From Acinetobacter genomosp. 15BJ (GTDB lineage Bacteria > Pseudomonadota > Gammaproteobacteria > Pseudomonadales > Moraxellaceae): a DNA stretch of 64,000 nt. The translations under genes were made by a program, and so were the position numbers. How positions within the stretch are numbered: position 1 is the first letter of the stretch; every line of letters starts with the position of its first letter. The stretch spans positions 297,962 through 361,961 of the forward strand of contig NZ_KE007346.1 of assembly GCF_000400715.1 (NCBI RefSeq), read 5' to 3'. The notes below the pieces were generated by a model. That model saw only the letters and a list, made by a program, of their open reading frames with translations, searched no databases and was not told the origin of the DNA. Of this stretch, positions 36,750 to 45,873 are shown piece after piece.

Positions 36750-37682
36750 TTACAGACGTTTGCGCTTTGCTGCTGCAATTTGTGACTGACGCATACGGAA
36801 GCCCGCTTTTTGCTTGTCTGTGGTTTTATCAATACAGTAAACACAAGATACGCCATGTTCATAGCTTGGTAGTTCAGCTTCAACTTTGGTTAGTGGCCAA
36901 CCGCAAGCATGACACTTGATGTTTTCACCTTCTTCAACACCATGGGTCACCGCAGTACGGCCATCAAACACGAAGCATTCACCTTCCCACATGCTTTCTT
37001 CAGCAGGGGTTTCTTCTAGGTATTTTAAAATACCGCCTTTCAGGTGATAGACTTCATTGAAACCTTCTTGAAGCAGGAGGGAGGTTGATTTTTCACAACG
37101 AATACCACCAGTACAGAACATCGCAATTTTTTTGTCTTTATGCTGCTCAAGATTTTGTTTTACGTATTCTGGAAACTCACGGAATGATTCTGTTTTAGGG
37201 TCAATTGCACCCTTAAATGTGCCTGCTTTATATTCATAATCGTTACGGGTGTCGATCAGGATCACATCATCACGGTTAATTAGTTCATTCCATTCTTTAG
37301 GATCAAGATAGTGGCCAACTAAATCACGTGGCTTGACTTCTACACCTAAAGTTACAATTTCATTTTTTAGTTTAATTTTCATTTTACGGAATGGCTTTTC
37401 AGAGCTTTCAGACTCTTTATATTCCATTGTATTAAAACCTTCGTTCAAAAGGAATTGATGAACTGCATCAATGGCTGCACGGTCGCCAGCAACAGTTCCA
37501 TTAATCCCTTCAGACGCTACAATCAGAGTTCCACATAAATTGATGCTATTCACTAAGTCCAAAAGACGTTGTTGCAGATCCGCTGCATCTGAAACTTCTT
37601 TAAATTGATATAGTGCCGCAACAACCCAATTATTGGTCGCTTGCTGTTCTACAGGTGCAAGCTGTTCTACAGTAGCGTTCAT
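36750..37682 (-). CDS. trhO: tRNA uridine-34 hydroxylase (rhodanese family)
   Basis: This 310-residue protein of the YceA/TrhO family makes 5-hydroxyuridine at the wobble position of tRNA in an oxygen-dependent way. It has an N-terminal acylphosphatase-like domain (CGTLIVASEGINGTVAG) and a rhodanese domain with the active-site cysteine in MFCTGGIRCEKSTSLL. The C-terminal cysteine pairs CHACGWP and CVYC probably bind zinc. The frame extends to a TTG at 37694; I chose the ATG at 37682 because the GGAG inside that extension is its ribosome binding site. Confidence 0.95.
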   Translation of the reverse strand: MNATVEQLAPVEQQATNNWVVAALYQFKEVSDAADLQQRLLDLVNSINLCGTLIVASEGINGTVAGDRAAIDAVHQFLLNEGFNTMEYKESESSEKPFRKMKIKLKNEIVTLGVEVKPRDLVGHYLDPKEWNELINRDDVILIDTRNDYEYKAGTFKGAIDPKTESFREFPEYVKQNLEQHKDKKIAMFCTGGIRCEKSTSLLLQEGFNEVYHLKGGILKYLEETPAEESMWEGECFVFDGRTAVTHGVEEGENIKCHACGWPLTKVEAELPSYEHGVSCVYCIDKTTDKQKAGFRMRQSQIAAAKRKRL

Positions 37683-37791
37683 GGATAACTCCAAATGTAT
37701 TAAGATAGAAAAATGAGGCGCACATTTTAGCGCGAAATCTGAAAATAAGCGAGAAAACCATAAAATAAATATGGTTTTAGAGGAGTTGGTT

Positions 37792-38289
37792 TTGAGTAAT
37801 GATCGTCGAATCCCTTCATTGACCCCATGTGCAGGGCGTTGTTCAACGGTATTTGGTGATCTGGTCTGCCGTGGCTGTCGCCGTTTTAATCATGAAGTGA
37901 TTCAGTGGAATACTTATACTGCAGAGCAGCGTTTGATGGTGTGGAAGCGCTTAGATGCGCAACTGGATCAGATCTTGGTGCCTTTATTGCCTCATGCAAA
38001 TATACAGCATATCGAGGGCTTTATTCAGAATAAGCGAACCCGTGTCTTAGACAGTGCCAGTAAAGGGCGTAAGCTTTACCATGCTTTGAAAATTTGCGAG
38101 AAGAATAAACATTTGGCGCATGATAGTGGGCTGGGGATTAGTGATGCGCAAGTTAAACCGATTTGGGATGAATTTGAGCGTCGTGTACTGGCTCTGGCAA
38201 AGGCCAGTTATGAATTGGCTTGGTTGCGTGCCGATGGCATCAGCAATACCTTGTTGCGCGCGTTAGAACTAGAAGAAGATGAGATTTAA
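37792..38289 (+). CDS. DUF1289 domain protein
   Basis: This protein has four N-terminal cysteines in the DUF1289 pattern (TPCAGRCSTVFGDLVCRGCRRFNHEVIQW), probably a metal-binding knuckle. A helical C-terminal part of about 120 residues without known domain follows. An ATG at 37771 gives seven more residues but has no ribosome binding site. GAGGAG at 37780-37785 is six bases before a TTG at 37792, so a TTG start (165 residues) is favoured. The function of DUF1289 proteins is not known; some are described as Fe-S or zinc binding. Confidence 0.85.
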   Translation: MSNDRRIPSLTPCAGRCSTVFGDLVCRGCRRFNHEVIQWNTYTAEQRLMVWKRLDAQLDQILVPLLPHANIQHIEGFIQNKRTRVLDSASKGRKLYHALKICEKNKHLAHDSGLGISDAQVKPIWDEFERRVLALAKASYELAWLRADGISNTLLRALELEEDEI

Positions 38290-38348
38290 GAAATCAGATG
38301 GTGTCGAAAATTTCATTTCTTATTATAAATAAGTTGTTCAATGTTGAC

Positions 38349-40130
38349 CTAATGGTGCTTATTGGGGAGTGCTGTTTTAACATAATTAAAAAGGCTAGAA
38401 AGGCGTATGGCGTTTGGGGTTCGTGCAAAATATTGAGCCATTACTTTGTGGTCGCTCTCCCGAATCAGGCTGATTTGGAAGCCATGGGTGGTGGCGCCAT
38501 AAGAACGTGCTCCTTTGGTACGGTAGAGTTTTTCACTGATATTGTAAATATGCTGCCCATCACTAAAACGTCGATCACTTAAAACTTTGAGTTGTACAGG
38601 ATGCTTAAAACGGTACAGCACTTTGAGTTGTTGATAAAACTCGTCATAAACATAAACCTGTTGCTGGTCTGCAAAAAGATAGCTGAAATTTCCGGGGTAG
38701 GGTTCATTACTTTGGTGGCCAAGGAGTTGTAATTGTGTCACGTCAACAGGTACTGTCCCCCAAAATTTATGCTCAGCAATATGTGGTAGTGGCTGTTCAT
38801 TTAAATAATAAGCATGGCCATCTGTTGCTAAATTCAGATCCCGACTAAACCGATTACTACTACTAAGAATTTGGGTCTGTTGTGCATTGAGTCCTTGAAG
38901 TTTTTTATCTTGATAATAGACAATATTTTGGTCGTGAATATATTGGTTACTATTTGAAAATGCTTGGCTTTGTTGAGGGTTTAAATCTGTTAAGACATGC
39001 GTTTTGTAATAAACCTGTTGATCATCTCTGGCATAAAAATAAATCAGTGCATTGAAGATGGGATGTAATACCGCAGTAAAGTGAGCGGCATTTATGTTGA
39101 TTAAACGCTGATTTTGAAAGTAAACCTGTAGATTGTCTTTGGTAAAATCATTACCTAAATAAAGAGTCTGTGCTGGATTTAATTGGGGTAGAATGTGGTC
39201 TTGCCAGTAAACATGCTGTGATGTTTTGCCGACATTGCTATACAGTTCATCTGCACGATCAGGAAGATTATTTAAAGCTAAACCTGTAAATTGATCAGCC
39301 TTGACCTGAGGAAGTAAAAAAGTACCTTGGCCCTGTTTAAAAATATAAACTTGATTTTGAAAGGTTTCAAAATTTGTCCCAAGTATTGCCTGCTTTTGTT
39401 TATCTGGCAAATTGACGCTACCATCATTAAATTTATACCACAACAGCTGACCGATAAAAGAACTGAAACTGACTAAAATTGCAAGGATCAATCCTATAGT
39501 GATCCATCTCTGTTTACGTTGGATCCTGGTCTGGGCTCGTTGATCTATAACCAAGGTAATATCAATATGAGTTTCCTTGAGAATACCAGTTTTGTTGATC
39601 CGTTGAAATTGCTGTTGTTTAGCCTGAGATTCCAGCTTTTTCCAAAACTGTAAAAAATCATTGTGTGCTTGAGTTAACTTGACTGGCCATATCAATGAAT
39701 TGAAATAAAAATACTGTCGATAGGGTTTGGCTTTGCTCAGGAGATTAAGGCTGTGAATTTGCGCCTGCTGCTGCCGGAGCTGTATTTGAATCAGATCTTG
39801 CCAAGTGAAAAAATCAACTTGATTTGAGCGGTCTACTGAGATTCCTTGTTGATACAGCTTAAATGTGATTGGGTGTCTATAGTACTTCTGATATAGCAGG
39901 TTATAGAGGTAAAGAATGGGTACTAGTAAGCCGAACATCAAAGCAATACTGATGAGCTGGGCAAAGAAGGGCAGGAATTGATAAAGATAGTACAGGCTTA
40001 AATCATAACTAAAGTAAACGAGTAAGAGCCAAGTCAGTATGATCATCAATAAAAACAGCGTAAAAGATGCAATTTTCATTTGAAAGATGGGCAGTGTGAC
40101 CTGCACTAAAATAGAGGATTTTTTGATCAT
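38349..40130 (-). CDS. DKNYY-type repeat membrane protein
   Basis: This protein of 593 residues has two N-terminal transmembrane segments (FTLFLLMIILTWLLLVYF and ISIALMFGLLVPILYLY) and a third near residue 210 (WITIGLILAILVSFSSFIG). The remaining 370 residues hold a series of short repeats of the form D-x-x-x-V-Y-Y/W-x-x-x-x-L, as in NIVYYQDKKLQGL or QQVYYKTHVLTDL. This matches the DKNYY repeat family, of unknown function, and probably forms a periplasmic or cytoplasmic beta-repeat structure. The frame opens at 40223, but that lies inside the gltA terminator, so the ATG at 40130 is used. Confidence 0.75.
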   Translation of the reverse strand: MIKKSSILVQVTLPIFQMKIASFTLFLLMIILTWLLLVYFSYDLSLYYLYQFLPFFAQLISIALMFGLLVPILYLYNLLYQKYYRHPITFKLYQQGISVDRSNQVDFFTWQDLIQIQLRQQQAQIHSLNLLSKAKPYRQYFYFNSLIWPVKLTQAHNDFLQFWKKLESQAKQQQFQRINKTGILKETHIDITLVIDQRAQTRIQRKQRWITIGLILAILVSFSSFIGQLLWYKFNDGSVNLPDKQKQAILGTNFETFQNQVYIFKQGQGTFLLPQVKADQFTGLALNNLPDRADELYSNVGKTSQHVYWQDHILPQLNPAQTLYLGNDFTKDNLQVYFQNQRLININAAHFTAVLHPIFNALIYFYARDDQQVYYKTHVLTDLNPQQSQAFSNSNQYIHDQNIVYYQDKKLQGLNAQQTQILSSSNRFSRDLNLATDGHAYYLNEQPLPHIAEHKFWGTVPVDVTQLQLLGHQSNEPYPGNFSYLFADQQQVYVYDEFYQQLKVLYRFKHPVQLKVLSDRRFSDGQHIYNISEKLYRTKGARSYGATTHGFQISLIRESDHKVMAQYFARTPNAIRLSSLFNYVKTALPNKHH

Positions 40131-40202
40131 TGGCTCATTAAAATTAGTTATGCAAAATGAATGTTGTTTACGTTTTCTTTTTTGAGCATAACCGATAAAA
40201 CA

Positions 40203-40231
40203 AAAAAAAGGATGCAGAAGCATCCTTTTTT
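40203..40231 (-). terminator. Terminator after gltA
   Basis: AAAAAGGATGC and GCATCCTTTTT flank an AGAA loop, with A and T runs on both sides. It lies about 18 bases after the gltA stop. Confidence 0.9.
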
Positions 40232-40248
40232 ATTAACGCTAATCGAAA

Positions 40249-41523
40249 TTAACGTTTGATGTCGCGCTGTGTCGAGCCTGTATAAAGCTGACGTGGACGA
40301 CCGATCTTGTAAGGACCGCTGTGCATTTCTAACCAGTGGCTGATCCAACCAACTGTACGTGCAAGCGCGAAGATCACCGTAAACATACCTGTTGGGATAC
40401 CAATCGCTTTTAAGATGATACCTGAGTAGAAGTCTACGTTCGGGTAAAGCTTACGTTCAACGAAGTACGGGTCGTTAAGCGCAATGCGCTCAAGTTCCAT
40501 TGCAAGTTGCAATTGTGGATCGTTGATGCCTAATGCAGCCAGTACTTCGTCACAAGTTTCTTTCATGACTTTCGCACGTGGGTCAAAGTTTTTATAAACA
40601 CGGTGACCGAAGCCCATGAGTTTAACTTCTTTGCGTTTTACTTTTTCCATGAATTCAGCAACGTTTTCTACGCTACCAATTTCATCTAACATTTTAAGTA
40701 CAGCTTCGTTTGCGCCACCGTGAGCAGGTCCCCAAAGTGCAGAGATACCAGCAGAGATACATGCATATGGATTCGCACCAGTAGAACCAGCAAGACGAAC
40801 TGTAGAAGTAGAAGCATTTTGTTCATGGTCAGCATGAAGCGTGAAAATACGATCCATTGCACGAGCAAGAACAGGATTTACTTTGTAATCACGGTCAGCA
40901 GGAGTAGCAAACATCATGTGTAAGAAGTTTTCTGCATAACCAAGGTCATTACGTGGGTAAATGAATGGTTGACCTACAGTGTACTTGTAGCTCCACGCTG
41001 CAAGTGTAGGGATTTTCGCGATTAAACGAATTGCAGTAATTTCACGGTGGTTAACATCTTCGATGTCTAAGCCATTGTGATAGAACGCAGATAATGCACC
41101 AACAACACCAACCATGATTGCCATAGGGTGAGCGTCACGACGGAAACCATTGAAGAAGCGGCTTACTTGATCGTGAACCATCGTATGGTTACGTACTTTC
41201 GCATCAAATTCTGCTTTCTGTTCAGCATTTGGAAGCTCGCCATTAAGTAATAAGTAGCAAGTTTCTAAGTAGTCTGCTTGAGTCGCTAATTGATCAATTG
41301 GATAGCCACGGTGTAATAACACACCTTTGTCACCATCAATGAATGTGATCTTAGATTCGCAAGCCGCTGTCGCCATAAAACCAGGATCGAAAGTAAAGTG
41401 ACCTGATGCTAATACATCTTTAACGTCAATTACATCTGGGCCTAATGTGCCGCTGTAAATTGGTAATTCAATTTCTTTGCCATCAAGCTGTAATACGGCT
41501 TTTTTGCCAGTTGCTGCAGACAT
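40249..41523 (-). CDS. gltA: Citrate synthase (type II)
   Basis: This 424-residue enzyme condenses acetyl-CoA and oxaloacetate, the entry step of the citric acid cycle. The catalytic histidines lie in [20 protein letters not shown] and [17 protein letters not shown], and the aspartate near PNVDFYSG. Its N-terminal beta domain of about 50 residues marks the hexameric, NADH-sensitive Gram-negative type. AGGAGA before the ATG supports the start. It is divergent from the sdh-suc cluster, across a 900-bp intergenic region. Confidence 0.98.
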   Translation of the reverse strand: MSAATGKKAVLQLDGKEIELPIYSGTLGPDVIDVKDVLASGHFTFDPGFMATAACESKITFIDGDKGVLLHRGYPIDQLATQADYLETCYLLLNGELPNAEQKAEFDAKVRNHTMVHDQVSRFFNGFRRDAHPMAIMVGVVGALSAFYHNGLDIEDVNHREITAIRLIAKIPTLAAWSYKYTVGQPFIYPRNDLGYAENFLHMMFATPADRDYKVNPVLARAMDRIFTLHADHEQNASTSTVRLAGSTGANPYACISAGISALWGPAHGGANEAVLKMLDEIGSVENVAEFMEKVKRKEVKLMGFGHRVYKNFDPRAKVMKETCDEVLAALGINDPQLQLAMELERIALNDPYFVERKLYPNVDFYSGIILKAIGIPTGMFTVIFALARTVGWISHWLEMHSGPYKIGRPRQLYTGSTQRDIKR

Positions 41524-41660
41524 TCAATAGATCTCCTGTCCTGGTGAATGATTATCTGACTCGAAATACTAATCTTGTCATGTGCGAATCAGACGGTGTC
41601 AAAATTTGCTATAAGATTAGTGGTTACTAAAATTTTGTCAATTATACTTAGGGATAAAAA

Positions 41661-41765
41661 ATGACGTTGCTACAGTCAATTAGTCATTCAGTATCGAAGA
41701 AAAAACTGAGTAAAATCACAGCACCGGTCGAGTATAATATGTCAAATCAAGTTTCAGGTGCATAA
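41661..41765 (+). CDS. Candidate 34-residue small protein
   Basis: An ATG at 41661 is preceded by AGGGA with six bases between, one of the best ribosome binding sites in the window. The 34 codons end with TAA at 41765. The protein starts MTLLQSISHSVSKKKLSK and ends NQVSGA. It is amphipathic at the N-terminus with a KKK stretch, and has no clear membrane segment. It sits alone between divergent gltA and sdhC. No family is recognised. The quality of the start region is the main argument that it is real; conservation was not tested. Confidence 0.5.
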   Translation: MTLLQSISHSVSKKKLSKITAPVEYNMSNQVSGA

Positions 41766-42290
41766 AAAAAATGAAGCATCAGTCCAATTGTAAGTAAATT
41801 TTTATTTGGGTCAGATGTTGCTGCTTATAAAATAAATACTTATCACGCTTGTGATGCTTCTGTTTATTAAGGTTTGAAGTAAACTGTTCATTCAAAAATC
41901 ATCTAAAAGCGCTCACTGTGGAGAGATAATTGATTCATTATGGTGCGATTAACTGTATAAAAAATGACTGATTAATTTTAGTTAATCGATTGATGAAAAT
42001 ATATTATTAATTGATTATATTTAATATATAAATGAGGGGTATTATTTTTAACTATATATAAAGCTGAAAAAATCGGCTGCTTTAACGTTGAAAGGGGTGC
42101 TTATTTGTGAAATAACAAGAAAAGAATTTATAAAATTAAAAAGTATCTATAAAAAATAGTATTTTATTTTTATCATTACAAAACAAATAGATAGTTGTTT
42201 TTAGTAAAGCTTGGCGTATTTATCGCCGTTATTATGCGTGTGAATGATTCTTATTTAAAGTTTTTTTCGACTAAAGCGAAAGTTGATTGT

Positions 42291-42319
42291 TTGTATTTTG
42301 ATATTTCACGTTTTATAAT
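42291..42319 (+). promoter_or_regulatory. Probable sdhCDAB promoter
   Basis: A -35 TTGTAT at 42291-42296, a 17-base spacer and a perfect -10 TATAAT at 42314-42319 lie about 100 bases before sdhC. Confidence 0.65.
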
Positions 42320-42423
42320 TCGGTGTCGTTATATAGGTTAGGCATGTGCTGTGCTTGCCTAACAATGCCAGCTTTCCTTTGAATTAAGTCAAACAAACTC
42401 CAGATGGAGTTTCTACCTACAGG

Positions 42424-42825
42424 ATGCCCGCTGTGAAAAGCAACAGACCTGTCAATTTGTCCATGGGTCAGGTATTAGCGGTAAATTTACGCTCACCCGT
42501 GGCTATTGCCTCAATTCTACACCGTCTATCAGGTGTAATCGTTTTCGTATTAGTTGCAGTTCTTTTATGGATTTTGGATAAGTCTTTATCTTCTCCAGAA
42601 GGATTTGACTACGTTAAAAATGTCGTTTTCGGAAATATCATTGTACGTTTCATCGTATGGGTATTTGTAGCTGGCTTGATTTTCCACTTTATCGCAGGTG
42701 TGAAGCATTTACTTGCTGACCTCGGTTTTGCTGAAGAACTTCAAAGCGGTCGTATTGCTGCTACAGTTTCATTGATCTTGTCTGCGGTTGGTATTGTCGC
42801 AGCATTCGTATGGATTATGTTCTGA
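42424..42825 (+). CDS. sdhC: Succinate dehydrogenase cytochrome b556 subunit
   Basis: This 133-residue membrane anchor, with three transmembrane helices, binds heme b and ubiquinone with SdhD. It contains the family motif RSPVAIASILHRLSG (residues 24-38) and the heme-ligand histidine region FHFIAGVKHLLADLGF. The ATG at 42424 touches its AGG element, whereas a GTG at 42433 (VKSNRPVN) has AGGA eight bases upstream. The real start may therefore be nine bases later. It is the first gene of sdhCDAB, and its stop overlaps the sdhD start. Confidence 0.95.
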   Translation: MPAVKSNRPVNLSMGQVLAVNLRSPVAIASILHRLSGVIVFVLVAVLLWILDKSLSSPEGFDYVKNVVFGNIIVRFIVWVFVAGLIFHFIAGVKHLLADLGFAEELQSGRIAATVSLILSAVGIVAAFVWIMF

Positions 42826-43190
42826 TGAAAAGTGCTACAGGTTTAACAGGTTCAGGTTCTCGCGATTGGTATATCCAACGTGTCAGTGCTGTAGTGTTAG
42901 CTGCATACACTGTGGTTTTGTTTGGCTGGATCCTTTGCAATAGCGGATTTGGCTATGAACAGTGGGCTGGCTTTATGCTGACTTTGCCGATGAAGATTTT
43001 CTCTTTATTAGCAGTGTTAGCGCTCGTTGCACACGCTTGGATTGGTATGTGGCAAGTCTTTACTGATTATGTAACGACTCGTCAAATGGGCCCTTCAGCT
43101 TCAGGTTTACGCCTTGTACTCACTTCTGCTGTCATTATTTCAGTGTTCGTGTACGCAATCTGGGGTATCCAGATTTTCTGGGCAAATTGA
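42825..43190 (+). CDS. sdhD: Succinate dehydrogenase membrane anchor subunit
   Basis: This 121-residue protein with three transmembrane helices completes the heme and quinone site of complex II. RDWYIQRVSAVVLAAYTVVL and the heme histidine in LVAHAWIGMWQVFTDYV are typical. Its ATG shares bases with the sdhC TGA (TGATG), so translation is coupled. The longer frame from 42810 lies inside sdhC and is not used. Confidence 0.96.
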   Translation: MKSATGLTGSGSRDWYIQRVSAVVLAAYTVVLFGWILCNSGFGYEQWAGFMLTLPMKIFSLLAVLALVAHAWIGMWQVFTDYVTTRQMGPSASGLRLVLTSAVIISVFVYAIWGIQIFWAN

Positions 43191-43202
43191 TAGGAAGAGA
43201 TC

Positions 43203-45098
43203 ATGGGCGCAATTAACCCTAAAGAAGATTATTCAAATATTCAAAACCTCACTTTCGATGCAGTTATCGTTGGTGGTGGTGGTTCTGGTATGCGTGCTGC
43301 TTATCAACTTGCTCAAGCAGGTTTAAAAGTTGCAGTATTAACCAAAGTGTTCCCAACACGTTCGCATACAGTTGCCGCTCAAGGTGGTATTGGTGCGTCG
43401 TTAGGTAACATGCAAGAAGATAATTGGCATTATCACTTCTATGACACGGTTAAAGGTTCTGACTGGTTAGGCGATCAGGACGCAATCGAGTTCATGACAC
43501 GTGAAGCGCCAAAAGTTGTGTATGAACTTGAACACTTAGGGATGCCTTTTGACCGTAACGAAGATGGTACGATTTATCAGCGTCCATTTGGTGGTCACTC
43601 TGCAAACTATGGTGAAAAAGCAGTTCCACGTGCGTGTGCTGCCGCTGACCGTACAGGCCATGCGTTACTTCATACGTTGTATCAAAGCAACGTGAAAATG
43701 GGTACTCAGTTCTACGTTGAATGGATTGCATTAGATTTAATCCGTAACGAAGCAGGTGATGTACTCGGTGTAACGGCGATTGACCAAGAAACGGGTAACA
43801 TCGCAGTATTCCAAGCGAAAGCAACATTATTTGCTACAGGCGGTGCGGGTCGTGTGTACCGTGCATCTACCAATGCTTATATCAATACTGGTGACGGCCT
43901 TGGTATGGCTGCTCGTGCAGGTATTCCATTACAAGATATGGAATTCTGGCAATTCCACCCTACAGGTGTTGCGGGCGCAGGCGTATTGTTAACTGAAGGT
44001 TGTCGTGGTGAAGGTGGTATCCTTCGTAACAAAGACGGCGAACCATTCATGGAACGTTATGCACCAACTTTAAAAGACTTGGCGCCACGTGACTTCGTAT
44101 CACGCTCTATGGACCAAGAAATTAAAGAAGGTCGTGGTTGTGGTCCTAAGGCGGATTATATCTTATTGGATATGACTCACTTAGGTGCTGAAACCATCAT
44201 GAAACGTCTTCCGTCTGTATTTGAGATCGGTAAGAAGTTTGCGAACGTTGACTGTACGAAAGAGCCAATTCCTGTAGTACCAACAATCCATTATCAAATG
44301 GGTGGTATTCCGACCAATATTCATGGCCAAGTGGTTGTACCACATGGTGTGGAAGAAGGTGAGTTCTCTGCAAGCTACAACAAAGACACCAAAGAGTATC
44401 ATTATGTCGGTACTCGTGATTACGTAAAACCTGTGAAAGGGTTCTATGCAATTGGTGAATGTTCTTGCGTATCAGTACATGGTGCAAACCGTTTAGGTAC
44501 CAACTCATTGCTTGACCTTGTGGTATTCGGTAAAGCAGCGGGTGAGCACATCATTGACTATGTAACTAAACATCATGGTGATGATTATCAACCGCTTCCG
44601 ACTGATGTATTGGTAAATACATTAGAGCGTATTCGTAAGTTAGATGATTCAACTACGGGTGAAAACGCGCAAGAAGTTGCTGATGCAATCCGTGACATCG
44701 TACAAGATCACGCCGGTGTATTCCGTACTCAAGCATTGCTTGATAAAGGTGTAAAAGAAATTCTTGCGATTGAGCCACGTGTTCGTAACATTCATTTGAA
44801 AGACAAATCTAAAGTATTTAACACTGCGCGTGTTGAAGCATTAGAAGTTGAAAACTTGTATGAAGTTGCGAAGGCGACTCTGATTTCTGCTGCTGCACGT
44901 AAAGAATGTCGTGGTGCGCATACAGTTGTTGACTATGAGTTAGCACCTGATCATCCAACTTATTCTTACGGTCGCCGTGATGATGAATGGATGAAGCATA
45001 CTTTATGGTATTCATCAGACAACCGTCTTGAATATAAGCCGGTACGTTTCAGCCCGTTAACGGTTGAAGCAATTGAACCTAAGCCACGTACATTCTAA
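43203..45098 (+). CDS. sdhA: Succinate dehydrogenase flavoprotein subunit
   Basis: This 631-residue catalytic subunit carries covalent FAD and oxidises succinate to fumarate. The FAD-binding motif is AVIVGGGGSGMRAAYQLAQ, and the histidine that carries FAD is in TRSHTVAAQGGIGASLGN. The active-site region is QFHPTGVAGAGVLLTEGCRGEGG, with HGANRLGTNSLLDLVVFG near the end. AGGAAGAG precedes the ATG. It lies 12 bases after sdhD in the operon. Confidence 0.98.
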   Translation: MGAINPKEDYSNIQNLTFDAVIVGGGGSGMRAAYQLAQAGLKVAVLTKVFPTRSHTVAAQGGIGASLGNMQEDNWHYHFYDTVKGSDWLGDQDAIEFMTREAPKVVYELEHLGMPFDRNEDGTIYQRPFGGHSANYGEKAVPRACAAADRTGHALLHTLYQSNVKMGTQFYVEWIALDLIRNEAGDVLGVTAIDQETGNIAVFQAKATLFATGGAGRVYRASTNAYINTGDGLGMAARAGIPLQDMEFWQFHPTGVAGAGVLLTEGCRGEGGILRNKDGEPFMERYAPTLKDLAPRDFVSRSMDQEIKEGRGCGPKADYILLDMTHLGAETIMKRLPSVFEIGKKFANVDCTKEPIPVVPTIHYQMGGIPTNIHGQVVVPHGVEEGEFSASYNKDTKEYHYVGTRDYVKPVKGFYAIGECSCVSVHGANRLGTNSLLDLVVFGKAAGEHIIDYVTKHHGDDYQPLPTDVLVNTLERIRKLDDSTTGENAQEVADAIRDIVQDHAGVFRTQALLDKGVKEILAIEPRVRNIHLKDKSKVFNTARVEALEVENLYEVAKATLISAAARKECRGAHTVVDYELAPDHPTYSYGRRDDEWMKHTLWYSSDNRLEYKPVRFSPLTVEAIEPKPRTF

Positions 45099-45112
45099 TC
45101 GGGAGAACAAAG

Positions 45113-45823
45113 ATGAGTAGAGGCACTCGTACATTCGAAATCTACCGCTATGATCCTGATAAGGATAAAGCGCCGTACATGCAAACTTTCAAGCTTGAGT
45201 TGACCGATAAGCATCGTATGTTGCTTGATGCGTTACTTGCGTTGAAAGTACAAGATGAGACATTAACATTCCGTCGCTCTTGCCGTGAAGGTATTTGTGG
45301 TTCGGATGGTGTGAACATCAATGGTAAAAATGGTTTAGCGTGCTTGTGGAACTTGAACGATTTACCAGAGAAGATTGTGATCCGTCCTTTACCTGGTTTA
45401 CCAGTGGTAAAAGACTTGGTTGTAGACATGAACCAGTTCTATGATCAATATGACAAGATTCAACCGTTCTTGATCAACAATCAGCCTGCACCTGCGAAAG
45501 AACGTTTACAGTCTCAAGCAGAACGTGAACATTTAGATGGTCTATATGAATGTATTCTTTGTGCATGTTGTTCAACGTCATGCCCATCATTCTGGTGGAA
45601 CCCTGATAAGTTCCTTGGACCGTCTGCATTGTTAAATGCATACCGCTTCATCATTGACTCTCGTGATACAGCAACACAAGAGCGTTTGGCTCGTTTAGAC
45701 GATCCATTCTCTTTGTTCCGTTGTAAGGGAATCATGAACTGTGTCTCTGTATGTCCTAAAGGTTTGAACCCGACAAAGGCAATTGGTCACATTCGTAATA
45801 TGTTGTTAGATCAAGCGGGTTAA
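45113..45823 (+). CDS. sdhB: Succinate dehydrogenase iron-sulfur subunit
   Basis: This 236-residue subunit relays electrons from FAD to ubiquinone. The [2Fe-2S] ligands are in CREGICGSDGVNINGKNGLAC. The [4Fe-4S] and [3Fe-4S] ligands are in CILCACCSTSCPSFWWN and CKGIMNCVSVCPKGLNP. It is the last gene of the sdh operon and a terminator follows 17 bases later, so sucA needs its own promoter. Confidence 0.98.
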   Translation: MSRGTRTFEIYRYDPDKDKAPYMQTFKLELTDKHRMLLDALLALKVQDETLTFRRSCREGICGSDGVNINGKNGLACLWNLNDLPEKIVIRPLPGLPVVKDLVVDMNQFYDQYDKIQPFLINNQPAPAKERLQSQAEREHLDGLYECILCACCSTSCPSFWWNPDKFLGPSALLNAYRFIIDSRDTATQERLARLDDPFSLFRCKGIMNCVSVCPKGLNPTKAIGHIRNMLLDQAG

Positions 45824-45840
45824 TCCACTTTTTCTAATGC

Positions 45841-45873
45841 AAAAAAGGAGCCCCAAAAGGGGCTTCTTTTTTT
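45841..45873 (+). terminator. Terminator of sdhCDAB
   Basis: AAGGAGCCCC and GGGGCTTCTT pair around AAAA and are followed by seven T residues. Confidence 0.9.

Larger units (their letters stand above)
41524..42423. other. Long gltA / sdhC intergenic region
   Basis: This 900-bp region is markedly AT-rich, especially 41960-42330. It holds the candidate small gene at 41661-41765 and the sdh promoter at 42291-42319. A separated inverted repeat (GAAGCATCA near 41772 and TGATGCTTC near 41851) follows the small gene. The rest, about 41860-42290, shows no gene or stable structure that I can support. Confidence 0.55.

Noticed and set aside
40131..40223. N-terminal extension of the DKNYY-type gene
   Set aside because: It would begin within the gltA terminator hairpin and has no ribosome binding site there.
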